Made by a program: the position numbers and the translations under genes. Source: Actinomycetospora cinnamomea (GTDB lineage: Bacteria > Actinomycetota > Actinomycetes > Mycobacteriales > Pseudonocardiaceae). From it: 64,000 nt of DNA. The first letter of the stretch is position 1. Each line of letters opens with the position of its first letter. The stretch spans positions 62,001 to 126,000 of the forward strand of contig NZ_QEKW01000015.1 of NCBI RefSeq assembly GCF_003096675.1. The letters are read 5' to 3'. A model generated the notes under the pieces. The model was not told the origin of the DNA and made no database searches. It was given only the letters and a program-made list of their open reading frames with translations. This document shows, in pieces, positions 43,254 through 51,827 of the stretch.

Positions 43254-44468
43254 TCAGGTCACGGGCGCGGTGCGCGGCGCCGGCGGGGGGATGACGGGCT
43301 CGTCGGCGGGCTCGCGGTCCGGGCCGTCGGTGCGGTCACCCGCGACGTCCGGCTCCGCGCGGTGGGTGCCGCCGGACGGGGAGCTCCCGGAGCCGATCAA
43401 CGCCTCGACCCAGCGGGCGCTCGGGTCGCAGTCGACCAGCACCGCCTTGATCAGCAACGTCGCGGGGATCGCGAGCAGGGCGCCGAGCGGCCCGAGGACC
43501 CAGGCCCAGAACAGCAGCGCCACGAACGTGACGACCGTCGAGAGCCCGACCGCGTCGCCGGTGAAGCGTGGCTGGATCACCGACTGCACCAGCGCGTTGA
43601 GGATGATGTAGACGCCCACCACGGCGAGCCCCGTCTGCCAGCCGCCGATGAGCAGCCCGAGGACCGCGGGCGGGATCACCCCGATGACGAAGCCGATGTT
43701 CGGGATGAAGTTGGTGATGAACGACAGCAGGCCCCACAGCACCACCAGCGGAATCCCCATGATCGCGAGGGCGATCGAGTCCAGCACCGCCACGATCAGG
43801 CCGAACACCGCGGTGACGACGAGGTAGCGCCGCGTTCCGCGGGCGAAGCCCTGGAGGGCGGAGACCATGTGCGGCCGGTCCGCGCCGATGTCGTCGAGCC
43901 GCCGCGCGGTCCCGTTCGCCTCGGCGACGAGGAACAGCAGCAGCGCGAGGATGAACACGATGCTGGTCAGCGCGCCGGACAGGCCCGAGAGGACGCCCCC
44001 CACGGCTCCGAGGATCTGCCCGAGGTCGGCGGACGACGCCGTCTGCCGGGCCTGCGCCGGGTCGAAGCCGGCGCGCGTGAGGGCCGTCGACACCGACGCG
44101 GTCAACTGCTGGATGCGGTCGGCGTACTGCGGGAGCAGCGCCACCAGCTGCCCGACCGAGGCCAGCAGCACCCAGACCAACCCCAGGATGACCCCGAAGA
44201 TCACCACGAGGAGGGCGAGCACGGTCGACCACGCCGGCAGGCCCCGGCGGCGCATCCACCCCTGGATCGGGCTCACCGCGATCACCACGACGAGCGCGAG
44301 CAGGATCGGCGCGATGAGCCAGGCGCCGGCCTGGAGGCCGGCGATCGTGATGACGATGGCGGCCGCGCCGAGCAGCAGCATCAGGGCGCGGGGGACACCG
44401 GCCGCGGTCCGGCGCGACGAGCTCCCGGCCCGCGGGCCGGCGTCGGGCGCCTCGGTGGGAGTCGACAT
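43254..44468 (-). CDS. AI-2E family transporter (UPF0118)
   Basis: The 404-residue membrane protein has about eight helices and the family marks: ALVVVIAVSPIQGWMRRRGLPAWSTVLALLVVI near 55-90, GIPLVVLWGLLSFITNFIPNIGFVIGVIPPAVLGLL near 258-292 and VQPRFTGDAVGLSTVVTFVALLFWAWVLGPLGALLAIPATLLIKAVL near 318-365. Family members export small molecules or Na+ ions, and a true autoinducer role is rarely shown. The C-terminal 40 residues are disordered. ATG at 44468. A perfect MalT-box-like dyad (44503-44521) sits in the divergent promoter. Confidence 0.88.
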   Translation of the reverse strand: MSTPTEAPDAGPRAGSSSRRTAAGVPRALMLLLGAAAIVITIAGLQAGAWLIAPILLALVVVIAVSPIQGWMRRRGLPAWSTVLALLVVIFGVILGLVWVLLASVGQLVALLPQYADRIQQLTASVSTALTRAGFDPAQARQTASSADLGQILGAVGGVLSGLSGALTSIVFILALLLFLVAEANGTARRLDDIGADRPHMVSALQGFARGTRRYLVVTAVFGLIVAVLDSIALAIMGIPLVVLWGLLSFITNFIPNIGFVIGVIPPAVLGLLIGGWQTGLAVVGVYIILNALVQSVIQPRFTGDAVGLSTVVTFVALLFWAWVLGPLGALLAIPATLLIKAVLVDCDPSARWVEALIGSGSSPSGGTHRAEPDVAGDRTDGPDREPADEPVIPPPAPRTAPVT

Positions 44469-44502
44469 GGGCCGGACGGTAGGAACGCGGCGCGCGGAAC
44501 GG

Positions 44503-44521
44503 CTCACCCGCGCGGGGTGAG
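44503..44521. promoter_or_regulatory. MalT-box-like dyad, site A (perfect)
   Basis: CTCACCC-GCGCG-GGGTGAG is a perfect inverted repeat of 7-bp arms with a 5-bp spacer between the divergent starts at 44468 and 44557. It is the best copy of a motif repeated across 44-58 kb. Confidence 0.65.
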
Positions 44522-44556
44522 CCCGCGGCGACCACCGCTGCCTAGCGTGCCCCGCG

Positions 44557-45483
44557 ATGAGCGCATCCCCCAGCGTCCCCGCGGACGCGCCCGCCTGGCG
44601 GGGCCGGTGGCGGGACACCCGCACGCGCTACGAGGCGTCCCGGATCGGGCTGCTCCAGCGCCGAGTGGTGGACGTCCGGCTCACCCAGCAGGCGCTGATC
44701 CTCGCCGCCCTCGCCTTCATGCTCGTCGTGCCCGCGCTCATCACGCTCGCCGCGTTCCTGCCGCTGGGACGTCCCGGCGGAGCCCTGAGTGGCTTCGCAC
44801 AGCGGGCCGGGCTGACGCCCGAGGCCACCCGCGACCTGCAGCAGCTCTTCCCGACCACCACGACGGTCTCGGGGGCCACGACGGGGGTCGGCCTGCTGCT
44901 GACGGTGATCCTCACCGTGCGGTGGCCGCTCGCGCTGCAGCGCGGCTACGAGCTGGTCTGGGGCCTGCCGCCCCGGGGCGTGACCGCGCTGTGGCGCCCG
45001 CTCGCCTGGGTCGTGGGCTTCCTCGCGCTCGCCGCCGCGGCGGTCCTCGTGGGGCCCGTCCTCGACGCCGGGATGCGGGTGCTGGTCATCCTGGTCGCGG
45101 GCACGCCCCTCGCGGTGGCGTGGGCGTGGTGGACCCAGCACCTCCTGCTCGCCGGGCGGATCGGGTGGTCCCGCCTGCTGCCGGGCGCGCTGCTCACCGG
45201 GCTCGGCCTGGTGGGCCTGCGGCTCGCGGCGGCCGTCCTCCTGTCACCGCAGATCACCTCCCACCACCGGCAGTACGGCCCGCTCGGCGTCGTCTTCGTG
45301 ATCCTCTCGTGGTTCGTCGCCTTCGGCGTGGTGATGCTCGGGGGCGCCGTGGTGGGTCACTTCCTCGCCGAGGGCCGGCGCCCGGCCGTCGCGTCACCCC
45401 GCGGGGATGAGGCCCCCGCGCCCGGGCCGGACGAGAGTCCCGACGAGCCAGGAGCACCGGCTCGTGGCACCGGAGGAGGATGA
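44557..45483 (+). CDS. YihY/BrkB family inner-membrane protein
   Basis: The 308-residue protein has about six helices and the YihY/BrkB pattern: RYEASRIGLLQRRVVDVRLTQQALILAALAFMLVVPALITLAAFLPLG near 28-75, LQRGYELVWGLPPRG near 128-142, and QYGPLGVVFVILSWFVAFGVVMLGGAVVGHFLAE near 247-280. It was once called ribonuclease BN, but the family is now seen as transporters or membrane factors. The C-terminal 30 residues are acidic and Pro-rich. It is followed after 3 bp by the DUF1269 gene, so they are one operon. Confidence 0.87.
   Translation: MSASPSVPADAPAWRGRWRDTRTRYEASRIGLLQRRVVDVRLTQQALILAALAFMLVVPALITLAAFLPLGRPGGALSGFAQRAGLTPEATRDLQQLFPTTTTVSGATTGVGLLLTVILTVRWPLALQRGYELVWGLPPRGVTALWRPLAWVVGFLALAAAAVLVGPVLDAGMRVLVILVAGTPLAVAWAWWTQHLLLAGRIGWSRLLPGALLTGLGLVGLRLAAAVLLSPQITSHHRQYGPLGVVFVILSWFVAFGVVMLGGAVVGHFLAEGRRPAVASPRGDEAPAPGPDESPDEPGAPARGTGGG
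45393..45411. promoter_or_regulatory. MalT-box-like dyad, site B
   Basis: GTCACCC-CGCGG-GGATGAG lies in the 3' end of the YihY gene about 75 bp before the DUF1269 start; the right arm reads GGGGATGAGG, a direct match to the MalT-box consensus GGGGAKGAGG. Confidence 0.5.
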
Positions 45484-45486
45484 CCG

Positions 45487-46002
45487 ATGGCGACCCTGAC
45501 CGCGTGGAAGTTCCCCACCCCCGAGGGCGCGGAGGCGGCCCTCGCGACGCTCGAACGGCTCCAGAAGGAGGAGCTGATCCGGCTGGAGGACGCGGCCGTC
45601 GTGACGTGGCCCGCCGACCGCAAGCGGCCCAAGACCCGCCAGCTGCACAACCTCGTCGGCGGCGGCGCCCTCGGCGGGAGCTTCTGGGGCATGCTCTTCG
45701 GGCTGATCTTCTTCGTTCCGCTGCTCGGGCTGGTGATCGGCGCTGCGGCCGGGGCCGCCGCGGGCTCGCTGTCCGACGTCGGCATCGACGACGACTTCAT
45801 CAACGACGTCCGGTCGAAGGTCACGCCGGGGACCTCGGCGCTGTTCGCCCTGACGTCGAACGCCGTGCAGGACAAGGTGGTCGAGGCCTTCCGTGGCAGC
45901 CACGCCGAGCTGCTCCACACGAACCTGTCGAGCGAGCAGGAGGCTCAGCTGCGCGAGGTGTTCACCGACGTCGACGAGGAGGCGCCGGCCGTCCGGGCGT
46001 GA
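45487..46002 (+). CDS. DUF1269 family membrane protein
   Basis: The 171-residue protein has the DUF1269 layout: LTAWKFPTPEGAEAALATLERLQKEELIRLEDAAVVTWPADRKRPKTRQLHNLVGGGALGGSFWGMLFGLIFFVPLLGLVIGAAAGAAAG, that is an N-terminal alpha/beta part (1-55) and two hydrophobic helices (about 57-95), then DVGIDDDFINDVRSKVTPGTSALFALTS. Known members sit in the membrane and occur in stress-related gene sets. ATG at 45487 follows GGAGGAGG. It overlaps the YihY operon by close spacing (3 bp). Confidence 0.88.
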   Translation: MATLTAWKFPTPEGAEAALATLERLQKEELIRLEDAAVVTWPADRKRPKTRQLHNLVGGGALGGSFWGMLFGLIFFVPLLGLVIGAAAGAAAGSLSDVGIDDDFINDVRSKVTPGTSALFALTSNAVQDKVVEAFRGSHAELLHTNLSSEQEAQLREVFTDVDEEAPAVRA

Positions 46003-46059
46003 ACCCCGTCGGGCCCGTCGGCGGGAGGGACGACCCCGCCGGCGGGTCGCCGCGTGCGG

Positions 46060-46275
46060 TCACCCCTCGGGCGGCTCCGGCACCTGCAGCAGCGAGACGA
46101 GCTCGAGGCCGAGCGCCTGGATGCGGTCGAGCACCGTGTGCACCTCGTCGGCGTCCCGCGACCATCCCGAGAGGACGGTCTCCGCGGGCACCTCCTCGAC
46201 GGTCAGGCCCGGGAAGGCGGCCCGCGTCCGGTCGGACAGGCGGCCGCTGACCCGGATCTCGAAGCGTCCCGACAC
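46060..46275 (-). CDS. small protein, paralog of the gene at 56112
   Basis: From the GTG at 46275 (GAGGAG seven bases upstream) the 71-residue product reads VSGRFEIRVSGRLSDRTRAAFPGLTVEEVPAETVLSGWSRDADEVHTVLDRIQALGLELVSLLQVPEPPEG. It shares the order FEIRVSG-LS...A-F...VEE...TVL-G...D...HTVL..I..LGLELVS with the 56112 protein. It looks like a compact alpha/beta domain. The two copies flank the three MalT-type regulators. The function is unknown; the conserved context suggests a role under those regulators. Confidence 0.7.
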   Translation of the reverse strand: MSGRFEIRVSGRLSDRTRAAFPGLTVEEVPAETVLSGWSRDADEVHTVLDRIQALGLELVSLLQVPEPPEG

Positions 46276-46352
46276 GGCCGTCTCCTCGCCTCCACCGGTG
46301 GCCCGGACGGCCACCCTCGACGGGGATCGTCGGCCCGGGAGCCCGCGGACGC

Positions 46353-46371
46353 CTCATCCCGCGCAGGTGAA
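46353..46371. promoter_or_regulatory. MalT-box-like dyad, site C
   Basis: CTCATCC-CGCGC-AGGTGAA lies 78 bp upstream of the GTG at 46275 and 21 bp past nothing but the stop of the regulator gene at 46392, so it most likely serves the small protein. A weaker copy, GCCACCC-TCGAC-GGGGATC, is at 46310-46328. Confidence 0.5.
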
Positions 46372-46391
46372 CGGCAGGGAAACGGTGGGGC

Positions 46392-48995
46392 TCACACGAG
46401 CAGGCCCCGCTCCCGGGCGCGGGTGACGGCGTGGCGCCGGGTGGAGACGCCGAGCTTCGCGTAGATCGAGCGGATCTGGGTCTTGACGGTGTTGACGGAG
46501 ACCACGAGCTCCTCGGCCATCGCCGGGGCGGCGAGCAGGGAGGGGAGCAGGGCGAGGACGACCAGCTCGCGCTCGGACAGCGGGGGTGCGGCCTCGGGCG
46601 CCGCGCCGCGGCAGACCGCCGCGACCCGGGCGTCGAAGCCCGCCACCGGGGTCCGTTCGCCCAGCAGCGCCCGGGCCCGCACGCCGGCGAGGGCGAACGG
46701 GCGCACGAGGTCGTGGGCCCGCCCGGCGGCGAGCGCGGCGTCGAGCGCCGACCGCGCCCGGGCGGTGTCCTCGCCGCGCAGGGCCGTCTCGGCGGCGAGG
46801 AGGTGGGCCTCCACGCGCAGGGTGCCCGGCGGCCGGTCGCGTCCCAGCAGCGGGCCGACCGCGGTCCGCGCGGCCTCCCAGCGCCCGGTCGCCGCCTCGA
46901 CCCACGCCCGCATCAGCCGGACCTCGTCGGTCTCGCCGGTGCGCGCCACGAGCCAGGTGGTCACGGCGTGCGCGGCCCGCACGTTGCCGAGCAGCAGCGC
47001 GGCCCGGTGCTCGAGCAGCGCGAGCGCGGCGGCGACCGCCGCCGGCAGCGCGGTGTCCCCGAGCGCCTCGCGGGCCGCTCGGGTCGCGGCGGCCCCGGCG
47101 CCACGTCGGCCGAGGTCGCCGACGGCCGCCCCGTGCACCGCGCGCAGGGCGTACGCGTCGGCCGCGGCGAGCCGGACCGACTCCTCGAGGAGCTCGGCGC
47201 AGCGCGCGGCGGCGCGGGCCGGGTCCCCGCGCAGCAGGTCGGCCCACGCGAGCACGGCGGCCGTGCCGGCCGTCCGCACCGGCGTTGCGTGCCGGTCGGC
47301 CCGCAACGCGGCCTCGGCGGGTCCCGTCACCCCGCGGGGGTCGCCGTCGACCACGGCGGTCAGGGCGAGCCCGGCGTACGCGTCGGCCTCGAGCCGGGCG
47401 AAGCCGCCGGCACGGGCCGCGGCCAGGGCGCGCCGGAGCTCGGCGCGGGCGGCGTCCGTGTCGCCGGCCCCGGCGGTGGCGAGCAACGACGTCCCCCGGG
47501 CGAGGTGCAGCAGCCCGGCCGACGCCGGGTCGTCGGGCACCGCGACCCCGGTCGCGCCCGCGGACGGTCGCGGGCCGGCGCCGGCGGCGGACGCGAACAG
47601 CTCGGCCGTCGCGCGCAGCGCCGCGAGCCCGGGTCCGGGGGGCGCCGGCGGCGCGGGTCGAGCGGGCACGGCCGCGCGCGCCGACCGCAGCAGGGCCGCG
47701 GCGGAGGCGGGCTCCCGGTCGGCGAGGTGGACGAGCGCGGCGATCAGTGCCAGGTGCGGGTCGTCGCGCCGCGTGGGGGTGTCGAGCCCGGCGAGCGCGC
47801 GGCGCAGGGCCGGGAGCTCGCCGCGCGCGAGGAGCGGGACGGCCACGCGGCGGAGCAGGTCGGCGGTCAGGGCGGGGTCGTCCGCCCGCTCGGCGTGGCG
47901 CAGGGCGTGCGCGGGCTCGGCGTGCTCGGCCCACCAGCGGGCTGCGACGGCGTGCTGTCGGCGGTGCCGGTCGGGCCGCCGGCGCGCGAGATCCGCGTCG
48001 AGGTGGGAGCGCACGAGGGTGTGGAGGCGGTGCGTGCCGGGGTCGACGCGGTCGACCATCCCGAGCCCGTGCGTGAGCTCCTCGAGGCGCCGGGCGGCGT
48101 CGGGGTGTCCGCTCAGGGTGACGGCCAGCGGGTCGGGGAGGCGCCCGCAGACGGCGAGGTCACCCAGCAGCGCACGGTCGTCCGGGGTCAGGCCCGCCAG
48201 GATCTCGCCGCCGAGGTAGTCGGCGACCGAGCGTTCGTCGCCCGAGAACCGGGCGAGGAAGGCGCCGGGCTCCTCGCGGTCCCGGCGCAGGGCGAGCACC
48301 GCGAGCCGCAGGCCGGCGGCCCAGCCCTCGGTGCGCCGGTGCAGGACCGCGACCTCGTCGCCGGTCAGCGGGACCCCGCACGACGCCGCGAGCGCGGCCG
48401 CCTCGTCGACGGTGAACCGGAGGTCGCGCACCCGCAGCTCGCACAGCCCGTCGGAGAGGCGCAGGCGGGGCAGGCCCACGGCCGGGTCGGAGCGGGCGGC
48501 GAGCACCAGGCGGACCCCGGCCGGGCGGTGGCGCACGAGCCGCGCGAGGGCGCGGCTGCCCGAGCGGCGGTGGGACAGGACGTGGGCGTCGTCGAGGACG
48601 AGGCGCAGGGGAACCGGCAGGTCGTCGAGGCCGTCGAGCAGCGCGTCGGCGATGTCGTCGCCCGCAGCCGCCCGGCCGCGCAGCCCGTGCAGCGGGTCGT
48701 CGGCGGGCACCACGTCGGCGGCGAGCACGGCGGCGAGCACGGCGGCCCAGAACCGGTCCGGGTCGGCGTCGTCCCGGTCCAGCCCCACCCAGGCCGTCGC
48801 GGTCTGCTGGTGCTGCTCCTGGTCGTGACGGGCCCACTCGGCCAGCAGCACGGTCTTGCCCGACCCCGCGGGCGCGATCACCACGATCAGCTGCCCCGCC
48901 GCGGCGGCCGCGAGCCGCGCCCGCAGCGCCGGGCGCGGCACCGACCATGCGGGCAGCGGCGGCACCACCGTCCTGCTCGCGGGTATGCGGACCAT
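46392..48995 (-). CDS. MalT-type ATP-binding LuxR family regulator 1
   Basis: The 867-residue protein is a large LuxR/MalT (LAL-type) regulator: Walker A APAGSGKT at 41-48, a LVLDDAHVL sensor near 125, an AAA/winged region to about 330, helical TPR-like repeats (about 340-780) and a C-terminal LuxR HTH near 800-860 (LSERELVVL...VVSVNTVKTQIRSIYAKLGVSTRRHAV). ATG at 48995. It closes the string of minus-strand regulators; the 110-bp gap upstream holds three direct MalT-half-sites (49041-49085), which suggests control by itself or its neighbours. Confidence 0.9.
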   Translation of the reverse strand: MVRIPASRTVVPPLPAWSVPRPALRARLAAAAAGQLIVVIAPAGSGKTVLLAEWARHDQEQHQQTATAWVGLDRDDADPDRFWAAVLAAVLAADVVPADDPLHGLRGRAAAGDDIADALLDGLDDLPVPLRLVLDDAHVLSHRRSGSRALARLVRHRPAGVRLVLAARSDPAVGLPRLRLSDGLCELRVRDLRFTVDEAAALAASCGVPLTGDEVAVLHRRTEGWAAGLRLAVLALRRDREEPGAFLARFSGDERSVADYLGGEILAGLTPDDRALLGDLAVCGRLPDPLAVTLSGHPDAARRLEELTHGLGMVDRVDPGTHRLHTLVRSHLDADLARRRPDRHRRQHAVAARWWAEHAEPAHALRHAERADDPALTADLLRRVAVPLLARGELPALRRALAGLDTPTRRDDPHLALIAALVHLADREPASAAALLRSARAAVPARPAPPAPPGPGLAALRATAELFASAAGAGPRPSAGATGVAVPDDPASAGLLHLARGTSLLATAGAGDTDAARAELRRALAAARAGGFARLEADAYAGLALTAVVDGDPRGVTGPAEAALRADRHATPVRTAGTAAVLAWADLLRGDPARAAARCAELLEESVRLAAADAYALRAVHGAAVGDLGRRGAGAAATRAAREALGDTALPAAVAAALALLEHRAALLLGNVRAAHAVTTWLVARTGETDEVRLMRAWVEAATGRWEAARTAVGPLLGRDRPPGTLRVEAHLLAAETALRGEDTARARSALDAALAAGRAHDLVRPFALAGVRARALLGERTPVAGFDARVAAVCRGAAPEAAPPLSERELVVLALLPSLLAAPAMAEELVVSVNTVKTQIRSIYAKLGVSTRRHAVTRARERGLLV

Positions 48996-49040
48996 CGCGG
49001 GCGACCTCCGTCTCGTCGCCACGGAGAGTGTCGCGCGGGC

Positions 49041-49085
49041 GGGTGAGACGGCGTCCCACCCGGAGGATGAGGCGGGACGGGTGAC
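49041..49085 (-). promoter_or_regulatory. three MalT half-sites before regulator 1
   Basis: GGGTGAG at 49041-49047, GGATGAG at 49065-49071 and GGGTGAC at 49079-49085 are direct repeats in the 110-bp gap before the ATG at 48995, with a CCCACCC between the first two. This clustering matches the way MalT binds several tandem boxes. Confidence 0.5.
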
Positions 49086-49105
49086 GGTGTCGGAGACGCG
49101 ACCAC

Positions 49106-51823
49106 TCACAGCAACCCGAGGGTGCGTGCGCGGCGGACCGCCTCCCGGCGTCCGGTGGCCCCGAGCTTGCGGTACACCGACCGCTGGTGGGTCTTCACGG
49201 TGTTCAGCGAGACGTAGAGCTCGGCGGCGATCTCGGCGTTCGACAGCGTGCTCGCGAGGTAGCGCAGCATCGTCGCCTCGCGCTCGGTGAGCGGCTCGGC
49301 GAGGGCGCGCCGCCGCACGGCGGGGTCGGGGGTCGTGCCCGTGAGGCGCTCGAGCAGGTCGACGGCGAAGGACGCGGCGCCGCTGCCGCGGTCGATGCGC
49401 CGGCGCAGCAGGTCCGTGAGCGAGGGCTCGGCGAGGAACGGCCGGCGCAGGCCGTCGGGAGCGGCGGCGAGGAGGGCCTGCTCGAGCAGGTCGAGGGCCC
49501 GCTCCGGGTCGCCGGCCCGCCGGCGGGCCGCCGCCGCGACGACGCAGGCGCCGACGCGCACCCGGGGGAGCGCGCTGGCCACCGTGGTGCCCAGGGCATG
49601 CTCGACGCCCTCGTCGCCCAGGTGCAGGCGCAGGAGGGCCGCCGCGACCCGACCCGCCTCGGTGCGCGGCGCGCCGAGACGGTCGGCCAGCGCCCGGGCC
49701 GCCTCGGGGTTGCCCCCGCGGGCCAGGAGGTCGGCCTCGCCCAGCCGCCACTGCTCGGCCAGCGGCCGCGGCGGGGTCCACGTCCCGGTGCGGGCGCCGG
49801 CGACCCGGAGGCGCTCGAGCGCCTCCTCGCGGTCGTCCGCGGCGTCGCGGCGGGACGCGAGGACCAGCGACCGCGCGAGCAGGACGTGCGGCTCGGGCGC
49901 GATCTCCTCGACGTCGGCGAGCCGTCCGAGCCAGAGGTCGGTGTCGGAGAGCTCGTCGCGGTCGACGGTCAGCCGGGCCATCGCCAGGTAGGCGGGCGCC
50001 ACCTGGGGGGTCTGCGCCCAGCCCGACCCGGTGGCCGTGGCGATCACCTCGCGGGCCCGCGCCGCCGCGGTGTCGAGCTCGCCCCGCTCGCAGGCGAGCA
50101 GGGCGAGGTGGGACGCGGCGTTGACGCGGGGGAGCGCCGGCGGTCCGCCCGAGCCGGCGGCCTCCGCCGTCCGGCGCAGGTGCGCCTCCGCCGCCTCGAG
50201 GTCACCGAGCCAGAGCTCGGCGGTCCCGAGGTTGGTGAGCACGACGGCGGGGACGATCTCCGCGTCCAGCACGCCCCAGCGATCGAGGGTGGCGACGTCC
50301 AGGGTCACCGTGCGGTAGGCGCGGGCCAGGGCCTCGAGATCGCCGGACACCCGCGCGCGGGCGGCCTCGATGAGCCCGTGGTGGACGGCGAGGCGCTGCC
50401 GGCGGCCCTCGCCGAGCTCCCCGGCGCCCCGGCGGGCGGCGTCGACGAGGGTCCGGACCTGGGTCGTGTCGCCCGTGGTGATCCGGGCGCCCGCCAGCGC
50501 GGTCGCGAGCTCGGGTCGCTCGAGCAGCACCGGGTGCGGGACGCCGCCGAGGATGCGCGCGACCTCCTCCGCGGAGCCGCGCAGGACCAGCGACACCAGG
50601 TGGGCGGCGAGCACGTCGGCGGCGAGCGCCCAGAGCTCGCCGTGGACGCTCGACCGCAGGGCCTCGAGCGGCATGCCGTGGCGGCGGAACCACACGGCGG
50701 CCCGGCGGTCGCGGTCCCGCCGGGTCCGGCGGGGGACCGGACGCGCCCGCAGCAGGTCGAGGACCAGGCGGTGGAGCCGGTACCAGCGCCCCGGGTGGTC
50801 GAGCGCCTGCACGAACAGGTGCGACGCCGAGAGCTCCGCGAGCAGCGCCGCCCCGTCGTCGCGCCCGGTCAGCGCGTCGGCGAGGTCGGCGCAGACCAGG
50901 TCGACGGCGCTGACCTGCTCGAGGAAGGCCAGCAGCTCGGGTGTCTGGCGGTCGAGGACCTCCTCGAGCAGGTAGCCGGACACGCTGTGCGCGTCGCCGG
51001 AGAAGGCTGCGACGGCCGCGTCGACGTCCGGGCGGGTCGCGAGGTCGAGCGCGGCCAGCCGCATCCCTGCGGCCCAGCCCCCGGTGCGGGCCACCATCTC
51101 GTGGACGTGACCGCCGTCGGCCGGCACGCCGAGCTGCGCGAACAGCGCGGCGGCCTCGTCGTCGCGGAAGGCGAGGTCGTCGGGTCGGATCTCGGCGAGC
51201 AGGCCGGCCAGCCGCAGCCGGGTCAGCGGCCACGGCGGGTCGCGGCGCGTGGTGGCGACGAGCGCGAGCGACGGTACGGGGCGCTCCACCAGGCTGCGCA
51301 GCCCCGCGTGGACGGCCGGGGACGTCACCTCGTGCAGGTCGTCGAGGACGAGGACGACGGGCCGGTCGGCCGTCCGCAGCGCGCGGGCGAACACCCCGGG
51401 CAGCTCCTCGGGGTCGCCGACGCCGTCGAGCCGGCGCAGGGCCGCCGTGGCCGCCGGCCCGGCGCCCGGCCCCACCGCGCGGGCGAGCGCGGTCCAGAAC
51501 GTCCGCGGGTCGTCGTGGCCCGGGCCGAGCGTGACCCAGGCCGGCTGCCGGCCCCCCGCCCCGCTCGCGAGCCACGAGCCCACCAGCAGTGTCTTCCCCC
51601 ACCCGGCCGGCCCCACGACGAGGGTGACCGCCGCGTCAGCCACGGCGCGGTCGAGCAGCGCGTGCAGCCGGGGCCGCTCCACGACGTGGGTCGCCACCGG
51701 CGCGGCGTGCTCGGCGTCGTCGCGGCGGCCGAGCGGATCCGCCCGGGCGCGGGAGGTCGGCGCCCAGGGTCCCTCGATCACCGGCCCGGACACCCCGGCC
51801 GGCCTCGCGCGGGAGGTGGCCAC
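49106..51823 (-). CDS. MalT-type ATP-binding LuxR family regulator 2
   Basis: The 905-residue protein has Walker A GPAGWGKT at 71-78, LVLDDLHEVTSPAVHAGL near 157, the AAA/winged part to about 370, TPR-like helices and a C-terminal LuxR HTH near 840-900 (LTEREATMLRYLASTLSNAEIAAELYVSLNTVKTHQRSVYRKLGATGRREAV). The GTG at 51823 is 4 bases after the MFS stop, so translation is likely coupled to the regulator 3-MFS pair. Inducers of this class are often sugars or metabolites; here the ligand is unknown. Confidence 0.9.
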   Translation of the reverse strand: MATSRARPAGVSGPVIEGPWAPTSRARADPLGRRDDAEHAAPVATHVVERPRLHALLDRAVADAAVTLVVGPAGWGKTLLVGSWLASGAGGRQPAWVTLGPGHDDPRTFWTALARAVGPGAGPAATAALRRLDGVGDPEELPGVFARALRTADRPVVLVLDDLHEVTSPAVHAGLRSLVERPVPSLALVATTRRDPPWPLTRLRLAGLLAEIRPDDLAFRDDEAAALFAQLGVPADGGHVHEMVARTGGWAAGMRLAALDLATRPDVDAAVAAFSGDAHSVSGYLLEEVLDRQTPELLAFLEQVSAVDLVCADLADALTGRDDGAALLAELSASHLFVQALDHPGRWYRLHRLVLDLLRARPVPRRTRRDRDRRAAVWFRRHGMPLEALRSSVHGELWALAADVLAAHLVSLVLRGSAEEVARILGGVPHPVLLERPELATALAGARITTGDTTQVRTLVDAARRGAGELGEGRRQRLAVHHGLIEAARARVSGDLEALARAYRTVTLDVATLDRWGVLDAEIVPAVVLTNLGTAELWLGDLEAAEAHLRRTAEAAGSGGPPALPRVNAASHLALLACERGELDTAAARAREVIATATGSGWAQTPQVAPAYLAMARLTVDRDELSDTDLWLGRLADVEEIAPEPHVLLARSLVLASRRDAADDREEALERLRVAGARTGTWTPPRPLAEQWRLGEADLLARGGNPEAARALADRLGAPRTEAGRVAAALLRLHLGDEGVEHALGTTVASALPRVRVGACVVAAAARRRAGDPERALDLLEQALLAAAPDGLRRPFLAEPSLTDLLRRRIDRGSGAASFAVDLLERLTGTTPDPAVRRRALAEPLTEREATMLRYLASTLSNAEIAAELYVSLNTVKTHQRSVYRKLGATGRREAVRRARTLGLL

Positions 51824-51827
51824 CTCG

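Noticed and set aside
46035-46046. CCCGCCGGCGGG palindrome as a terminator
   Set aside because: GC-only 12-bp palindromes are frequent by chance at this composition; I kept only longer stems with real loops.
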